Source of the DNA: JALONO01 sp038209965 | Lineage (GTDB): Bacteria > Bacteroidota > Bacteroidia > Cytophagales > Thermoflexibacteraceae | Direction of reading: 5' to 3' | NCBI GenBank assembly: GCA_038209965.1 | Contig: JBBQXF010000046.1 | Span: 1-36,251, forward strand | DNA: 36,251 nucleotides | In this document: in pieces, positions 1 through 7,320 of the stretch | Layout: each line of letters begins with the position of its first letter | Numbering within the stretch: the stretch's first letter is position 1 | The notes under the pieces: model-generated | What the model saw: only the letters and a program-made list of their open reading frames with translations | Told to the model about the DNA's origin: nothing | Database searches by the model: none | Translations under genes and position numbers: made by a program

Positions 1-82
1 AGACACATTTGTGCAAGCCGAAAGTTCAGTTCTCCGAATGAAGTTTTGTGGTAAAATTCCCGCCCTTCGGGTAGCTGCAAAC

Positions 83-408
83 CGTCAAACTGTCTAAAAA
101 CCCCTTAGAATACCCTATATCAAGGGCATGCAAGCCTGCGGTAAGCCGCACATCTGAGCTGAGCTACTTTGAATACCTACGGTAAAAGGGCGCAAAATCA
201 GTCATCAAAGCCCAAAGGTGCCAGATCTATGCTCTCCACAAAAAGGTCTAGGCGCCGAACCACATTGTCGGGCGATATCAGTTCTTCATTGGCTCTGTGA
301 GGCTGTAGGTGGCCCTGTTTTTTCCTACAATAAATTTCATTCCACAAGTTAGAAGTTTGCTTGGATTTGTGCTATCTTTGAAGTGTATAGTTTTTAGACA
401 GACTGACG
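83..408 (-). mobile_element. MITE-like IS1182-derived element, copy A
   Basis: A 326-bp element bounded by imperfect inverted repeats: CGTCAAACTGTCTAAAAA at 83-100 and TTTTTAGACAGACTGACG at 391-408 (16 of 18 positions pair). On the minus strand it encodes the first residues of an IS1182-type transposase (MKFIVGKNRATYSLTEP), which here runs into a stop because one base is missing relative to copy B. The whole body aligns with copy B at 1499-1836 and has the same internal structure, so the two descend from one deletion derivative. It lies directly upstream of the nuclease-like gene. No target duplication could be recognised. Confidence 0.75.
373..380 (+). promoter_or_regulatory. Outward-facing -7 box in element copy A
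   Basis: TATCTTTG matches the Bacteroidota -7 consensus TAnnTTTG and points out of the element towards the nuclease-like gene, whose ATG is 60 bases on. The same box is kept in copy B. The -33 TTG found in copy B is mutated to TTA here, so this copy may be weaker. Confidence 0.4.
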
Positions 409-440
409 TTGGCAGAAATTGTAAAAAAAACAAACAGAAT

Positions 441-1373
441 ATGAAACAACAACACGAAAAACATATTATTGACCCTGAAATACTTGCCCAAGTATTTTTG
501 CGACTTAATGGTTTTTTCTCTCTAACTAATTTCATTATTCACAGAGAAGCAGAGTACGAGTATCGGGTAGGAACTGATATTGACATTTGTGGTATTAGGT
601 TTCCATATAGACGTGAAATATTATACAATCCTGTAACAGATGATGAAAGACTACAATCCTTATCACGCCCAATATTAGTCTTAGGAGAAGTAAAAACTTC
701 AGTTTGTTCGATTAATGAAAGTTGGTTGCGAGAAGGTTCAGATATTTTGAAAAGGGCTATTGCAACAACAGGGATTTTTAGTGAGCCTAAAATAGATAGT
801 ATTGTTTCATCATTGAGGTCACGTGGTAGATATTCAGAAGCGGATTTTATTGTACAAATCGTTTGCTTTGGAGAATGTGAGGTTCAGATTTTTAGGGTAC
901 AAAATAATGACATTCCACTTCCTGATGTTATTCAAATTACGTGGGATTATATATTAGAGTTTATTTACAGAAGATTTAGAGGCTTTTCAAGAGAGAAAAG
1001 GGATCACCCACAATGGGAGCAAATTGGACAAATTCTGTGGAAGTTGGCTTACAACATACCTGATTATAGGCAGTTTAGAGATAAAATAATTGTTGGAACA
1101 GACGAAAGTCCAATCGTTAGAGATTACAAAGAACAATCAAGGCTGAAAGAAGAACAAATAGAAAATATAAACACTTCCAATAATAATGTTATTAGCCTTT
1201 ACTTAGAGAAAATTAGAAATACGAAAGTAAAGCCTGTAAGAATTACGAGTTTTATAAGTGATTTAAGGCATCAAATGAAGGTTACTATTGACCGAGAGGA
1301 AATAATTGCTTACGCAAACCATAGTAATCAAATTGAAATACAAAGTGATGACAGAATAAAATACAGATTCTGA
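441..1373 (+). CDS. PD-(D/E)XK nuclease-like protein of unknown function
   Basis: A 310-residue protein not assigned to a named family. I place the start at ATG 441 because the reading frame upstream of it lies inside the repeat element. Around residues 40-90 it shows a pattern typical of PD-(D/E)XK nuclease folds: acidic residues in GTDIDIC (D46, D48), then a hydrophobic strand ending in GEVKTS (E83, K85), the E-x-K signature. The rest is hydrophilic with mixed helices and strands and has no signal peptide or membrane segment. It is much more AT-rich than the core genes of the window, has a repeat element at its 5' end and a repeated boundary sequence at its 3' end, and stands alone. A DNA- or RNA-cleaving role, perhaps in defence, is inference; the active-site pattern is seen, the activity is not known. 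Confidence 0.7.
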   Translation: MKQQHEKHIIDPEILAQVFLRLNGFFSLTNFIIHREAEYEYRVGTDIDICGIRFPYRREILYNPVTDDERLQSLSRPILVLGEVKTSVCSINESWLREGSDILKRAIATTGIFSEPKIDSIVSSLRSRGRYSEADFIVQIVCFGECEVQIFRVQNNDIPLPDVIQITWDYILEFIYRRFRGFSREKRDHPQWEQIGQILWKLAYNIPDYRQFRDKIIVGTDESPIVRDYKEQSRLKEEQIENINTSNNNVISLYLEKIRNTKVKPVRITSFISDLRHQMKVTIDREEIIAYANHSNQIEIQSDDRIKYRF

Positions 1374-1498
1374 CAACATTATGTTTGCGAAAAGGCGGGC
1401 TAATGTACTAAATTTAGGCTTTTTTACTTTCTATTTACTTTTGTGCGTAGGGCAAGGAAAGTGCTATTAAATCCCGCCCTTCGCAAACATTTTTCCGC
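1374..1498 (+). repeat. Cassette boundary repeat 1 with long inverted arms
   Basis: Begins at the stop codon of the nuclease-like gene. Arm ATGTTTGCGAAAAGGCGGG (1381-1399) is nearly the reverse complement of CCCGCCCTTCGCAAACAT (1473-1490), about 73 bases apart, so the stretch could fold into one long hairpin. A related sequence follows the next gene (2517-2640), sharing CATTATG-TTGCGAAA on the left and TTGTGCG, GGCAA and TATTAAATCC on the right. The right part also resembles bases 40-70 before element copy A. It is similar in size to integron attC sites, but I do not find the GTTRRRY and RYYYAAC core ends. Confidence 0.55.
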
Positions 1499-1635
1499 CG
1501 TCAAACTGTCTAAAAATCCCTTAGGAGGCTCTATGTCAAGGGCATACAAGCCTGTGGTAAGCCATACATCTGGGTTAAGCTACTTTGCAAAGTGCAAAAT
1601 ACCTTCGGTAAAAGGACGCAAAACCAGTCATAAAA

Positions 1636-1767
1636 GCCCAAAGGTGCCAGATCTATGCTCTCCACAAAAAGGTCTAGGCGCCGAACCGCATTGTCGGGCC
1701 ATATCAGTTCTTCAAGTGGCTCGGTGAGGCTATAAGTGGCTCTGTTTTTTCCTGTAATAAATTTCAT
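1636..1767 (-). pseudogene. IS1182-family transposase, N-terminal fragment
   Basis: Starts at ATG 1767 on the minus strand with MKFITGKNRATYSLTEP, continues with PDNAVRRLDLFVESIDLAPLGF, and then loses similarity. IS1182-family transposases of Bacteroidota typically begin with MKFIEGKDR, followed by an (E/D)N-x-VR-x-(I/L)D-x-FVDSL motif, so the family assignment is fairly secure. About 44 of the roughly 450-500 usual residues remain; the DDE catalytic region is absent. The frame runs on to 1531 through non-transposase sequence. It cannot be active. Confidence 0.7.
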
Positions 1768-1775
1768 CCTACAAG

Positions 1776-1808
1776 TTGGGGAGTTTTCTTGGATTTGTGC
1801 TATCTTTG
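1776..1808 (+). promoter_or_regulatory. Outward promoter in element copy B
   Basis: TTG (1776-1778), 22 bases, then TATCTTTG (1801-1808), close to the Bacteroidota -33/-7 arrangement. It faces out of the element towards the gene starting at 1863. The box is conserved in copy A. Confidence 0.45.
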
Positions 1809-1862
1809 AAGCGTGTAGTTTTTAGACGGACTGGCGTTATGCGTAATTAAGAAATACTGAAA

Positions 1863-2498
1863 ATGGCTTCAATAAGTGTCACGAGAATAAGTACATTACT
1901 AACAAGTCCCAAATCAGATTCGTTGACAACCAGTAACTTTTTGGATTTATACGCAACAACGGAAGCATACTTTCGAAGGCTACTTTATATTTCACTTAGA
2001 CTTCAGGATGAAAATGACAAAGATGCAAGGAAAATATCAGATTTATGCAAACTAAATTCTAATGAAATTCTTGATAAGGCATTGAATTTTATTGATAAAA
2101 AAAGGACACCAAGAAGTTTCATACCCTTCGGTATTTCTAACATAAAGTTGAATAATAATAAGTTTAAAATACTGCACAACTATTATATTATTTTTGTAAC
2201 AAGACACAGAAATAAATACTTACTCGGTGCTGTTACAGGGTTTGCCCCCGATACATTAGATATGTTATATTGTTTAGAGTTGAATTTTTTAAAAGAAATT
2301 GAAGCATTACTACGAAATGAATTTGGGCTAACTTGTTTAAACACACCTACTGATTGGGGTGCAATCAGGGTTACAAGTCCACCAACAAACACCATTCTTT
2401 ATCGAATGAACAACTATAAACTTGGTAATTTTGGCAAAGAACCAATTAAAAGCAATTCTGTAAAAAAGGGTTTAAAAACAATAACTATAACTTGCTGA
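1863..2498 (+). CDS. Hypothetical protein, cassette-borne
   Basis: A 211-residue protein that I do not recognise. The ATG at 1863 lies 26 bases after the inverted repeat of element copy B. The N-terminal half (about residues 24-75) is predicted helical, with a stretch LYATTEAYFRRLLYISLRLQ. The middle contains a hydrophobic strand (HNYYIIFVTRHRNKYLLG, about residues 103-120) and a second helical region around EIEALLRNEF. The C-terminus is basic and Asn/Lys-rich. There is no signal peptide. Composition is strongly AT-rich, unlike the metabolic genes further right, and the gene has the same layout as its left neighbour (element, gene, boundary repeat), which suggests it arrived as a unit. No function is proposed. 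Confidence 0.65.
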   Translation: MASISVTRISTLLTSPKSDSLTTSNFLDLYATTEAYFRRLLYISLRLQDENDKDARKISDLCKLNSNEILDKALNFIDKKRTPRSFIPFGISNIKLNNNKFKILHNYYIIFVTRHRNKYLLGAVTGFAPDTLDMLYCLELNFLKEIEALLRNEFGLTCLNTPTDWGAIRVTSPPTNTILYRMNNYKLGNFGKEPIKSNSVKKGLKTITITC

Positions 2499-3100
2499 AA
2501 AATAAATAAAACACGCACCTTACATTATGCTTGCGAAAGGTGGGCAGAAGTGTTGAAATGAAACTTTTGCACATCTCATAAACTTTGTGCGTGCTGTGTG
2601 GGCAATGCTATTATTAAATCCCTCCAGCACAAATACTATACAAAAGTCCTTTTATTTTTGAAATTTGACATTTTTTTTGTTAGCCTATTTATGGGGACAG
2701 CATTAGGGGGATTTTAGGTTGTTCCAATTAATCGCAAGCGCGAGGTGATTTAGGGGGCCAACAAATGGTACATCAGTTTTTAAGCATCCACCCTTTGGTC
2801 TTGCGCAAAGTGGTATTGGCTGGGCCATGAGCCATGAGCCACTTTTTTAAACATTTTTAGGTACAATTTGTCATGAACCCGTAAGAACGTGGTTAGCTGT
2901 GCGTTCCCTCCTGTCAAATCGCTGGTCCTCCCGTTGTTCATCACACGGCCACTTCTTTACCGGAGTTAATTCATGCTTCGGTGGTCTGTTTCGCTAATTG
3001 TTGTAATTTGCTTCTGGCCTTCCAGCGCGAGCCAACTTATTCATTAGCCACGAAACGACGACACTCATTATCAATCAATTATAACTATTTACTTAAAACG
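2499..3100. other. Long intergenic stretch
   Basis: About 600 bases with no convincing gene. The first 140 hold the second boundary repeat. The rest shows a short tandem CCATGAG twice near 2826-2840 and T-rich stretches. It marks the change from AT-rich accessory DNA to core genes. Confidence 0.5.
2517..2640 (+). repeat. Cassette boundary repeat 2
   Basis: Follows the 211-residue gene and resembles 1374-1498: CATTATGCTTGCGAAAGGTGGGC on the left, then TTTGTGCG, GGCAATGCTATT and ATTAAATCC on the right. The right arm has diverged (CCCTCCAGCACAAA), so the long hairpin is no longer evident. No repeat element follows it. Confidence 0.45.
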
Positions 3101-4732
3101 ATGATTGCAGCATTGCAAGCAAAGATTCAGCAACTGTTCCCTACGGCTGATCAGGTACCGCCCGAATTTAGAGTGAATGAGCCGCTCCACCAGCGAGATT
3201 ACCTGATGGATGGCGAAATGAGGACGTGGGATGGAGAAGTCCACACCGTGCTTTCCCCGGTTTATATGGATGAGGGCGGGGAACTGAAGCAAAAGGTGGT
3301 CGGGAGCTACCCGCTCACTGGCCAAACCGAAGCGATGGAAGCCTTGGCCTCCGCTGATTTGGCCTATAACAATGGGCGTGGCGAATGGCCCACCATGTCG
3401 GTAACGGAGCGCATCAAGTGCGTGGAAGATTTCACTGGCAAAATGATTACCCAAAAAAAGGCGGTAGTGAACCTGCTGATGTGGGAAATTGGCAAATCGT
3501 ATGCAGATTCGGTCAAAGAGTTTGACCGAACTGTTGAGTACATTTATGCCACCATTGATGCCCTCAAAGAATTAGATCGCAACAGTTCCAAATTTGTGAT
3601 CGATCAGGGCATCATTGGCCAGATCCGCCGCTCGCCGTTGGGCGTGGTGCTGTGCATGGGCCCGTTCAACTACCCCTTGAACGAGACGTTCACCACCTTG
3701 CTGCCAGCCCTCATTATGGGTAACACGGTGCTGTTCAAACCGCCGAAATACGGCTCACTGCTCCATTATCCGTTGCTGGAAGCTTTCCGCACTTCGTTCC
3801 CCAAGGGTGTGGTCAATACTGTGTATGGCCGGGGCAACACCGTTGTGCCCGCCATGATGCAATCGGGCAAGATCAACGTGCTCACGCTGATTGGCTCGAG
3901 CCGAGTGGCCGACTCACTCAAGAAAATGCACCCCAAAGTGAACCGCCTCAAGGCGATTTTGGGGCTGGACGCCAAAAATGTGGGGATCGTGCTGGAAAAC
4001 GCTGACCTCGATCTGGCCGTCAAAGAGTGCATCCTTGGCTCGCTCTCCTTTAATGGACAACGCTGTACGGCGATCAAAATCATTTTTGTCCACCGCCAAA
4101 TAGTGGACACTTTTTTGGCCAAAATGAGCGATGCCATCGGTCAAATGAAGTTTGGGATGCCGTGGGAGAGCGGCGTCCAAGTGACTCCCCTGCCCGAACC
4201 CAACAAGCCGGATTACCTGGAGGAGTGCATCCAAGATGCCGTGGCCAAAGGGGCGCGCGTGATCAACCCTGGTGGGGGCACCCGCAACCGGTCGTTCGTT
4301 TATCCGGCATTGATGTATCCGGTGGACAGCTCCATGAAGCTTTACCGCGAAGAGCAGTTTGGCCCAGTGGTGCCGGTGGTGGCCTTCGACTCGATCGAGG
4401 CCCCGATCGATTACTTGGACGACTCCGATCACGGCCAGCAGGTGAGCATTTTTGGCACCGATGCCCTGCAAATTGCCAGTCTTATTGACCCGCTGGTGAA
4501 CCAAGTGAGCCGGGTGAACATCAATAGCCAATGCCAGCGCGGGCCGGACAGCTTTCCTTTTACCGGTCGCAAAGATTCGGCTGAGGGCACGTTATCGATC
4601 AGCGATGCGCTGCGGTCGTTTTCCATCCGCTCGCTGGTGGCCACCAAGTACACTGAAGAAAATAAGCGGATTGTCAATGAGATAGTGGACAATCACGAAT
4701 CCAATTTCTTGGCTACCCGGTTTATTCTGTAA
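3101..4732 (+). CDS. gapN: NADP-dependent glyceraldehyde-3-phosphate dehydrogenase (aldehyde dehydrogenase family)
   Basis: A 543-residue aldehyde dehydrogenase superfamily member resembling the long non-phosphorylating GAPDH group, which oxidises glyceraldehyde-3-phosphate to 3-phosphoglycerate with NADP in the cytosol. I choose ATG 3101; the upstream frame to 2981 does not look coding. Visible motifs are PFNYPLNE and PALIMGNTVLFKPP (Rossmann and coenzyme region), IGSSRVADSL, the catalytic cysteine C322 in SFNGQRCTAIK, and EEQFGPVVPV near the C-terminus. The usual LELGGK segment holding the general-base glutamate reads ILGLDAKN here. A hairpin follows the stop codon. The substrate is inferred from overall resemblance; another aldehyde remains possible. 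Confidence 0.85.
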   Translation: MIAALQAKIQQLFPTADQVPPEFRVNEPLHQRDYLMDGEMRTWDGEVHTVLSPVYMDEGGELKQKVVGSYPLTGQTEAMEALASADLAYNNGRGEWPTMSVTERIKCVEDFTGKMITQKKAVVNLLMWEIGKSYADSVKEFDRTVEYIYATIDALKELDRNSSKFVIDQGIIGQIRRSPLGVVLCMGPFNYPLNETFTTLLPALIMGNTVLFKPPKYGSLLHYPLLEAFRTSFPKGVVNTVYGRGNTVVPAMMQSGKINVLTLIGSSRVADSLKKMHPKVNRLKAILGLDAKNVGIVLENADLDLAVKECILGSLSFNGQRCTAIKIIFVHRQIVDTFLAKMSDAIGQMKFGMPWESGVQVTPLPEPNKPDYLEECIQDAVAKGARVINPGGGTRNRSFVYPALMYPVDSSMKLYREEQFGPVVPVVAFDSIEAPIDYLDDSDHGQQVSIFGTDALQIASLIDPLVNQVSRVNINSQCQRGPDSFPFTGRKDSAEGTLSISDALRSFSIRSLVATKYTEENKRIVNEIVDNHESNFLATRFIL

Positions 4733-4789
4733 ATGGATAGTACCGACTTCGGTCGGCCAACCAAAGTAGTGACGGCCTGCGAAAAAGTG

Positions 4790-4820
4790 AGGCAGAAAAC
4801 CATCGGATGGTTTTCTGCCT
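4790..4820. terminator. Perfect 15-bp hairpin
   Basis: AGGCAGAAAACCATC (4790-4804), one base, then its exact reverse complement (4806-4820). It lies 57 bases after the gapN-like gene and has no strong T-run on the plus strand. It directly abuts the promoter-like box at 4821. Confidence 0.6.
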
Positions 4821-4828
4821 TATCTTTG
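4821..4828 (+). promoter_or_regulatory. -7 promoter box of the channel gene
   Basis: TATCTTTG starts at the base after the hairpin and 29 bases before ATG 4850. It fits TAnnTTTG, but no TTG is found at the -33 position, which falls inside the hairpin. Confidence 0.4.
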
Positions 4829-4849
4829 GCCTGAACAGCCGCCCGCCTC

Positions 4850-5926
4850 ATGCCCCAATCCAAAGACTATCCCCCGCCCCAGTCCCGCATCACTATTTTA
4901 CGGGGCATTTTGCTTGGCGGGAAGCTCAACCGCTTGGTATTGGCCGTTTCTTTGTTGCTCAGTAGTACAATGAGCGGGGTTGTGGGCTACATGTGGATTG
5001 AAGGCATGCGATTTTGGGATGCCCTGTATTTGGCCACCATTATCCTGTCCACAGTGGGCATGAACGAGATCAAACCCCTGAGTGAATTGGGCCGAGCGTT
5101 CACTATTTTTTATATTCTGGCCAATTTCAGCATCTTTGCCTACTTTATCTCGGTTATTACCCGCTATATTTTTGAGGGGGAACTCCGGCAAATTTTTAGA
5201 AGATACATGATCACCGAAAAAGTGAGCCGTCTCAACGGTCATATTGTTGTCTGCGGTTTTGGCCGCTATGGAAGAAAGGTGTGCGAACAATTGGAAAACA
5301 ACGGTTTCCGCAAATTCTTGATTGTGGAGCGGGATAAAGATAAGTTGTTGGACCACTACGGCCAACTCGACAAAGTGGCCTACATCGAGGGCGATGCTAC
5401 CGATGATGCCGTCTTGGCGCAGGCAAACATTGCCCGGGCCAAGGCAGTGATCAGTACGCTGCCCGAGGATGCCAGCAATGTTTACGTGGTGCTATCGGTC
5501 CGCGAGATAAACCCCACCGTCACCATTATTGCCCGGGCCAGTAGTGAATCGGCGCAGCAAAAGCTACGCCGCGCGGGTGCCACCCACGTGGTCATGCCCG
5601 ATGCGATCGGCGGCATGCACATGGCCAACCTCATCATCCGCCCTGAAGTAGTGGAATTTATCGACCTGCTCAACGGAGTCGGGGAGAACAAGCTCCGCCT
5701 CGATGAACTGCGCTTTGCCAATCTCAAAGAACAGTACCGCAATGATACCATCCACCAATTGCAAACTGGCAATACCTCGGGGGTCAATGTGATCGGCTTC
5801 AAAGATGCCAAACAAGGCTTCGTGTTCAACCCCAATCCCCACCGCAAATTTGATGAGGGCGACACCATCATCGTGATCGGTCAAGAGAACGAGATCCGGG
5901 CTTTTATGAAACAATTCATGAAATAA
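4850..5926 (+). CDS. Potassium channel protein with RCK (TrkA-N/TrkA-C) domain
   Basis: A 358-residue inner-membrane ion channel subunit. Transmembrane helix 1 covers about residues 27-50 and the pore helix and filter about 56-76 (TIILSTVGMNEI). Transmembrane helix 2 covers about 84-105, followed by a cytosolic RCK domain. The RCK domain starts at HIVVCGFGRYG (131-141), a GxGxxG nucleotide-binding site, with EGDATDD and ISTLPEDASN further on, and a TrkA-C-like part from about 280 to the end. This 2TM-plus-RCK layout is that of MthK-type potassium channels, which are gated by calcium or nucleotides. The filter reads TVGMNE rather than TVGYGD, which is unusual but compatible with the family. 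Related Bacteroidota channels also vary here, so altered selectivity is only a possibility. Confidence 0.88.
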   Translation: MPQSKDYPPPQSRITILRGILLGGKLNRLVLAVSLLLSSTMSGVVGYMWIEGMRFWDALYLATIILSTVGMNEIKPLSELGRAFTIFYILANFSIFAYFISVITRYIFEGELRQIFRRYMITEKVSRLNGHIVVCGFGRYGRKVCEQLENNGFRKFLIVERDKDKLLDHYGQLDKVAYIEGDATDDAVLAQANIARAKAVISTLPEDASNVYVVLSVREINPTVTIIARASSESAQQKLRRAGATHVVMPDAIGGMHMANLIIRPEVVEFIDLLNGVGENKLRLDELRFANLKEQYRNDTIHQLQTGNTSGVNVIGFKDAKQGFVFNPNPHRKFDEGDTIIVIGQENEIRAFMKQFMK

Positions 5927-6110
5927 AGCAGCCCTCCCCAGCGTTGGATCAAGTACAAAAGACCAGAAAAAACCCGGTAAATTAGTTGCTTTACTAATTG
6001 TTTCTTGCTAAATTACAAGTCTTTCTGGTAATTGTAGTAGATTTAATAGCTGATAGGTGAATTATTTAATAAAAAAACGTACGGATGGGGGTTGTTAGTT
6101 ACACATGTAA

Positions 6111-6118
6111 TATATTTG
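6111..6118 (+). promoter_or_regulatory. Possible -7 box
   Basis: TATATTTG fits TAnnTTTG 80 bases before the hypothetical gene at 6199. A TTG at 6092 is only 16 bases upstream, shorter than the usual spacing. Confidence 0.25.
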
Positions 6119-6198
6119 TGTGATTCGTAGCGCGTTGGCACCAGCGCGACTCAATCCCAAGGGAGTTTATCAAGTGTTTTACCCAAGCCATTTCACTT

Positions 6199-6699
6199 AT
6201 GTTAGCTCAACATGACCTTTCCCGACCAAGCCAAATGGTGGACGACGTATTGTTTGCCGCCCAGCAACAATTGGCCAGTGGTTCCCCATCCAGTGGACGC
6301 CTGATCGCGCACCAAACGGGCCAATTGCTCAATTTCGGGACTTACCCCGCCCCTTGCCAGTGCTCCCGCGACCAGAATCAAGTCCGGTTGATGCAGCATT
6401 TCTTTGTGGAAACAGCCCAAGAACTCCACCTCACTTTTTTTGGCAAGGAAGAACTTTACCTCTTTGTCCTCGATTTGGGCGACAATGATCTGACTTATAC
6501 CGTGCTCCAAGAGTTGGTTCAAGCAGGTTTTTATACGCAATTGGTGGTTTGGCCGCTAGGCGTGGCCGGTCGAGCGTATTTGGGCGTGGGCCTGAACGAA
6601 AACCTGACTTTCCAAGACATTGAAGAATTGCTCTACACAGTGCAGCGATTGTCCAATTATACCTATCGGGTGCGGAAGCAATCCAAGGCGTTGGCCTAG
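6199..6699 (+). CDS. Hypothetical protein
   Basis: A 166-residue protein with no recognised domain. An opposite-strand frame covers 6202-6540, but the plus-strand frame is longer, favours G/C in third codon positions like its neighbours, and reads like a globular protein: an amphipathic N-terminus, hydrophobic strands ELYLFVLDLG and TQLVVWPLGV, and a helical end (IEELLYTVQRLSNYTYRVRK). There is no signal peptide or membrane segment. It stands between the channel gene and the convergent recX and has no obvious operon partner. It could be a small chaperone-like or regulatory protein, but nothing in the sequence shows this. Confidence 0.55.
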   Translation: MLAQHDLSRPSQMVDDVLFAAQQQLASGSPSSGRLIAHQTGQLLNFGTYPAPCQCSRDQNQVRLMQHFFVETAQELHLTFFGKEELYLFVLDLGDNDLTYTVLQELVQAGFYTQLVVWPLGVAGRAYLGVGLNENLTFQDIEELLYTVQRLSNYTYRVRKQSKALA

Positions 6700-6796
6700 C
6701 TGGCCCAACACGCCAAACTACTTTTGGTGCGGGATCGGGTGTTTTCCCCGGCCCCAGAAAGGTGGCCTGCCCAACCACCAAATGGGAGGAACCATT

Positions 6797-7228
6797 TCAG
6801 TCCATTTTGAGCACTGCCCGCACCAGATCAGGTTCGTATCCCTTGGTCACCAACGAGCGGTAGAGCGCGGGCAGGGTTGCTTTGGTGGTTTTCTTCGCAC
6901 TTGCCAATTTGCGCAACGCTTCCCAGTATTGTTCCTCGTCAATTTGGCCGAGGGCCGCCTCGATCAATGCCGCCGGTATGCCCTTTTGACGGAGGGTATA
7001 CCGGATCTTGACCCGGCCCCAGTGGTTGGACCGGAACTTGCCCCCGACAAAACTGCGGGCATAGCGGGCTTCATCCAGAAATTTGTCTTCGGCAAGGCGG
7101 GCCAAAACCTCGGCCGCTACTTTGGGCGGCACTTCCCAAACCCGGAACTTTTCGTGCAGCTCGGCCAAGCACCGATCTTGGTAGGCGCAGTAAGTAGCAG
7201 CTTTTCGGTAGATTTCTTGGGCTTCCAT
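6797..7228 (-). CDS. recX: Regulatory protein RecX
   Basis: A 143-residue member of the RecX family, small all-helical proteins that bind RecA filaments in the cytosol and limit recombinase and co-protease activity. The start is set at ATG 7228 (MEAQEIYRK); the frame extends 12 codons further but those do not resemble the family. Typical features are present: an early YRKAATYCAYQDRCLAEL helix, the central LAEDKFLDEARYARSFV stretch with the usual D-E-x-R(Y/F)A core, and GRVKIRYTLRQKGI, then a third helical repeat near the end. Length is normal. RecA is not in the window. The gene is transcribed towards the hypothetical gene at 6199. Confidence 0.88.
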   Translation of the reverse strand: MEAQEIYRKAATYCAYQDRCLAELHEKFRVWEVPPKVAAEVLARLAEDKFLDEARYARSFVGGKFRSNHWGRVKIRYTLRQKGIPAALIEAALGQIDEEQYWEALRKLASAKKTTKATLPALYRSLVTKGYEPDLVRAVLKMD

Positions 7229-7320
7229 TCCACAAAAGTAAGAAACCTTGGGCGCATTTGCCACCCTGGCACGCGCCCCAGCGCGAGGAAGTGCAGATAA
7301 TCAGCATGGATCTATCAAGC

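Larger units (their letters stand above)
1499..1836 (-). mobile_element. MITE-like IS1182-derived element, copy B
   Basis: A 338-bp element with end repeats CGTCAAACTGTCTAAAAA (1499-1516) and TTTTTAGACGGACTGGCG (1819-1836; 14 of 18 positions pair). It aligns with copy A along its length. The minus strand encodes the N-terminus of an IS1182-type transposase, and the rest of the transposase is missing. Both copies pass directly from this fragment into the far end of the element, so the same deletion junction is present twice. It sits between boundary repeat 1 and the 211-residue gene. Confidence 0.75.

Noticed and set aside
1374..1498. Canonical integron attC site
   Set aside because: The size and inverted arms fit, but the GTTRRRY and RYYYAAC core ends are not found and no integrase gene is present.
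1443..1727. Plus-strand 94-residue ORF
   Set aside because: It lies across the boundary repeat and the IS-derived element, antisense to the transposase fragment.
6202..6540. Minus-strand 112-residue ORF
   Set aside because: The plus-strand frame at 6199-6699 is longer and has the codon bias of neighbouring genes.
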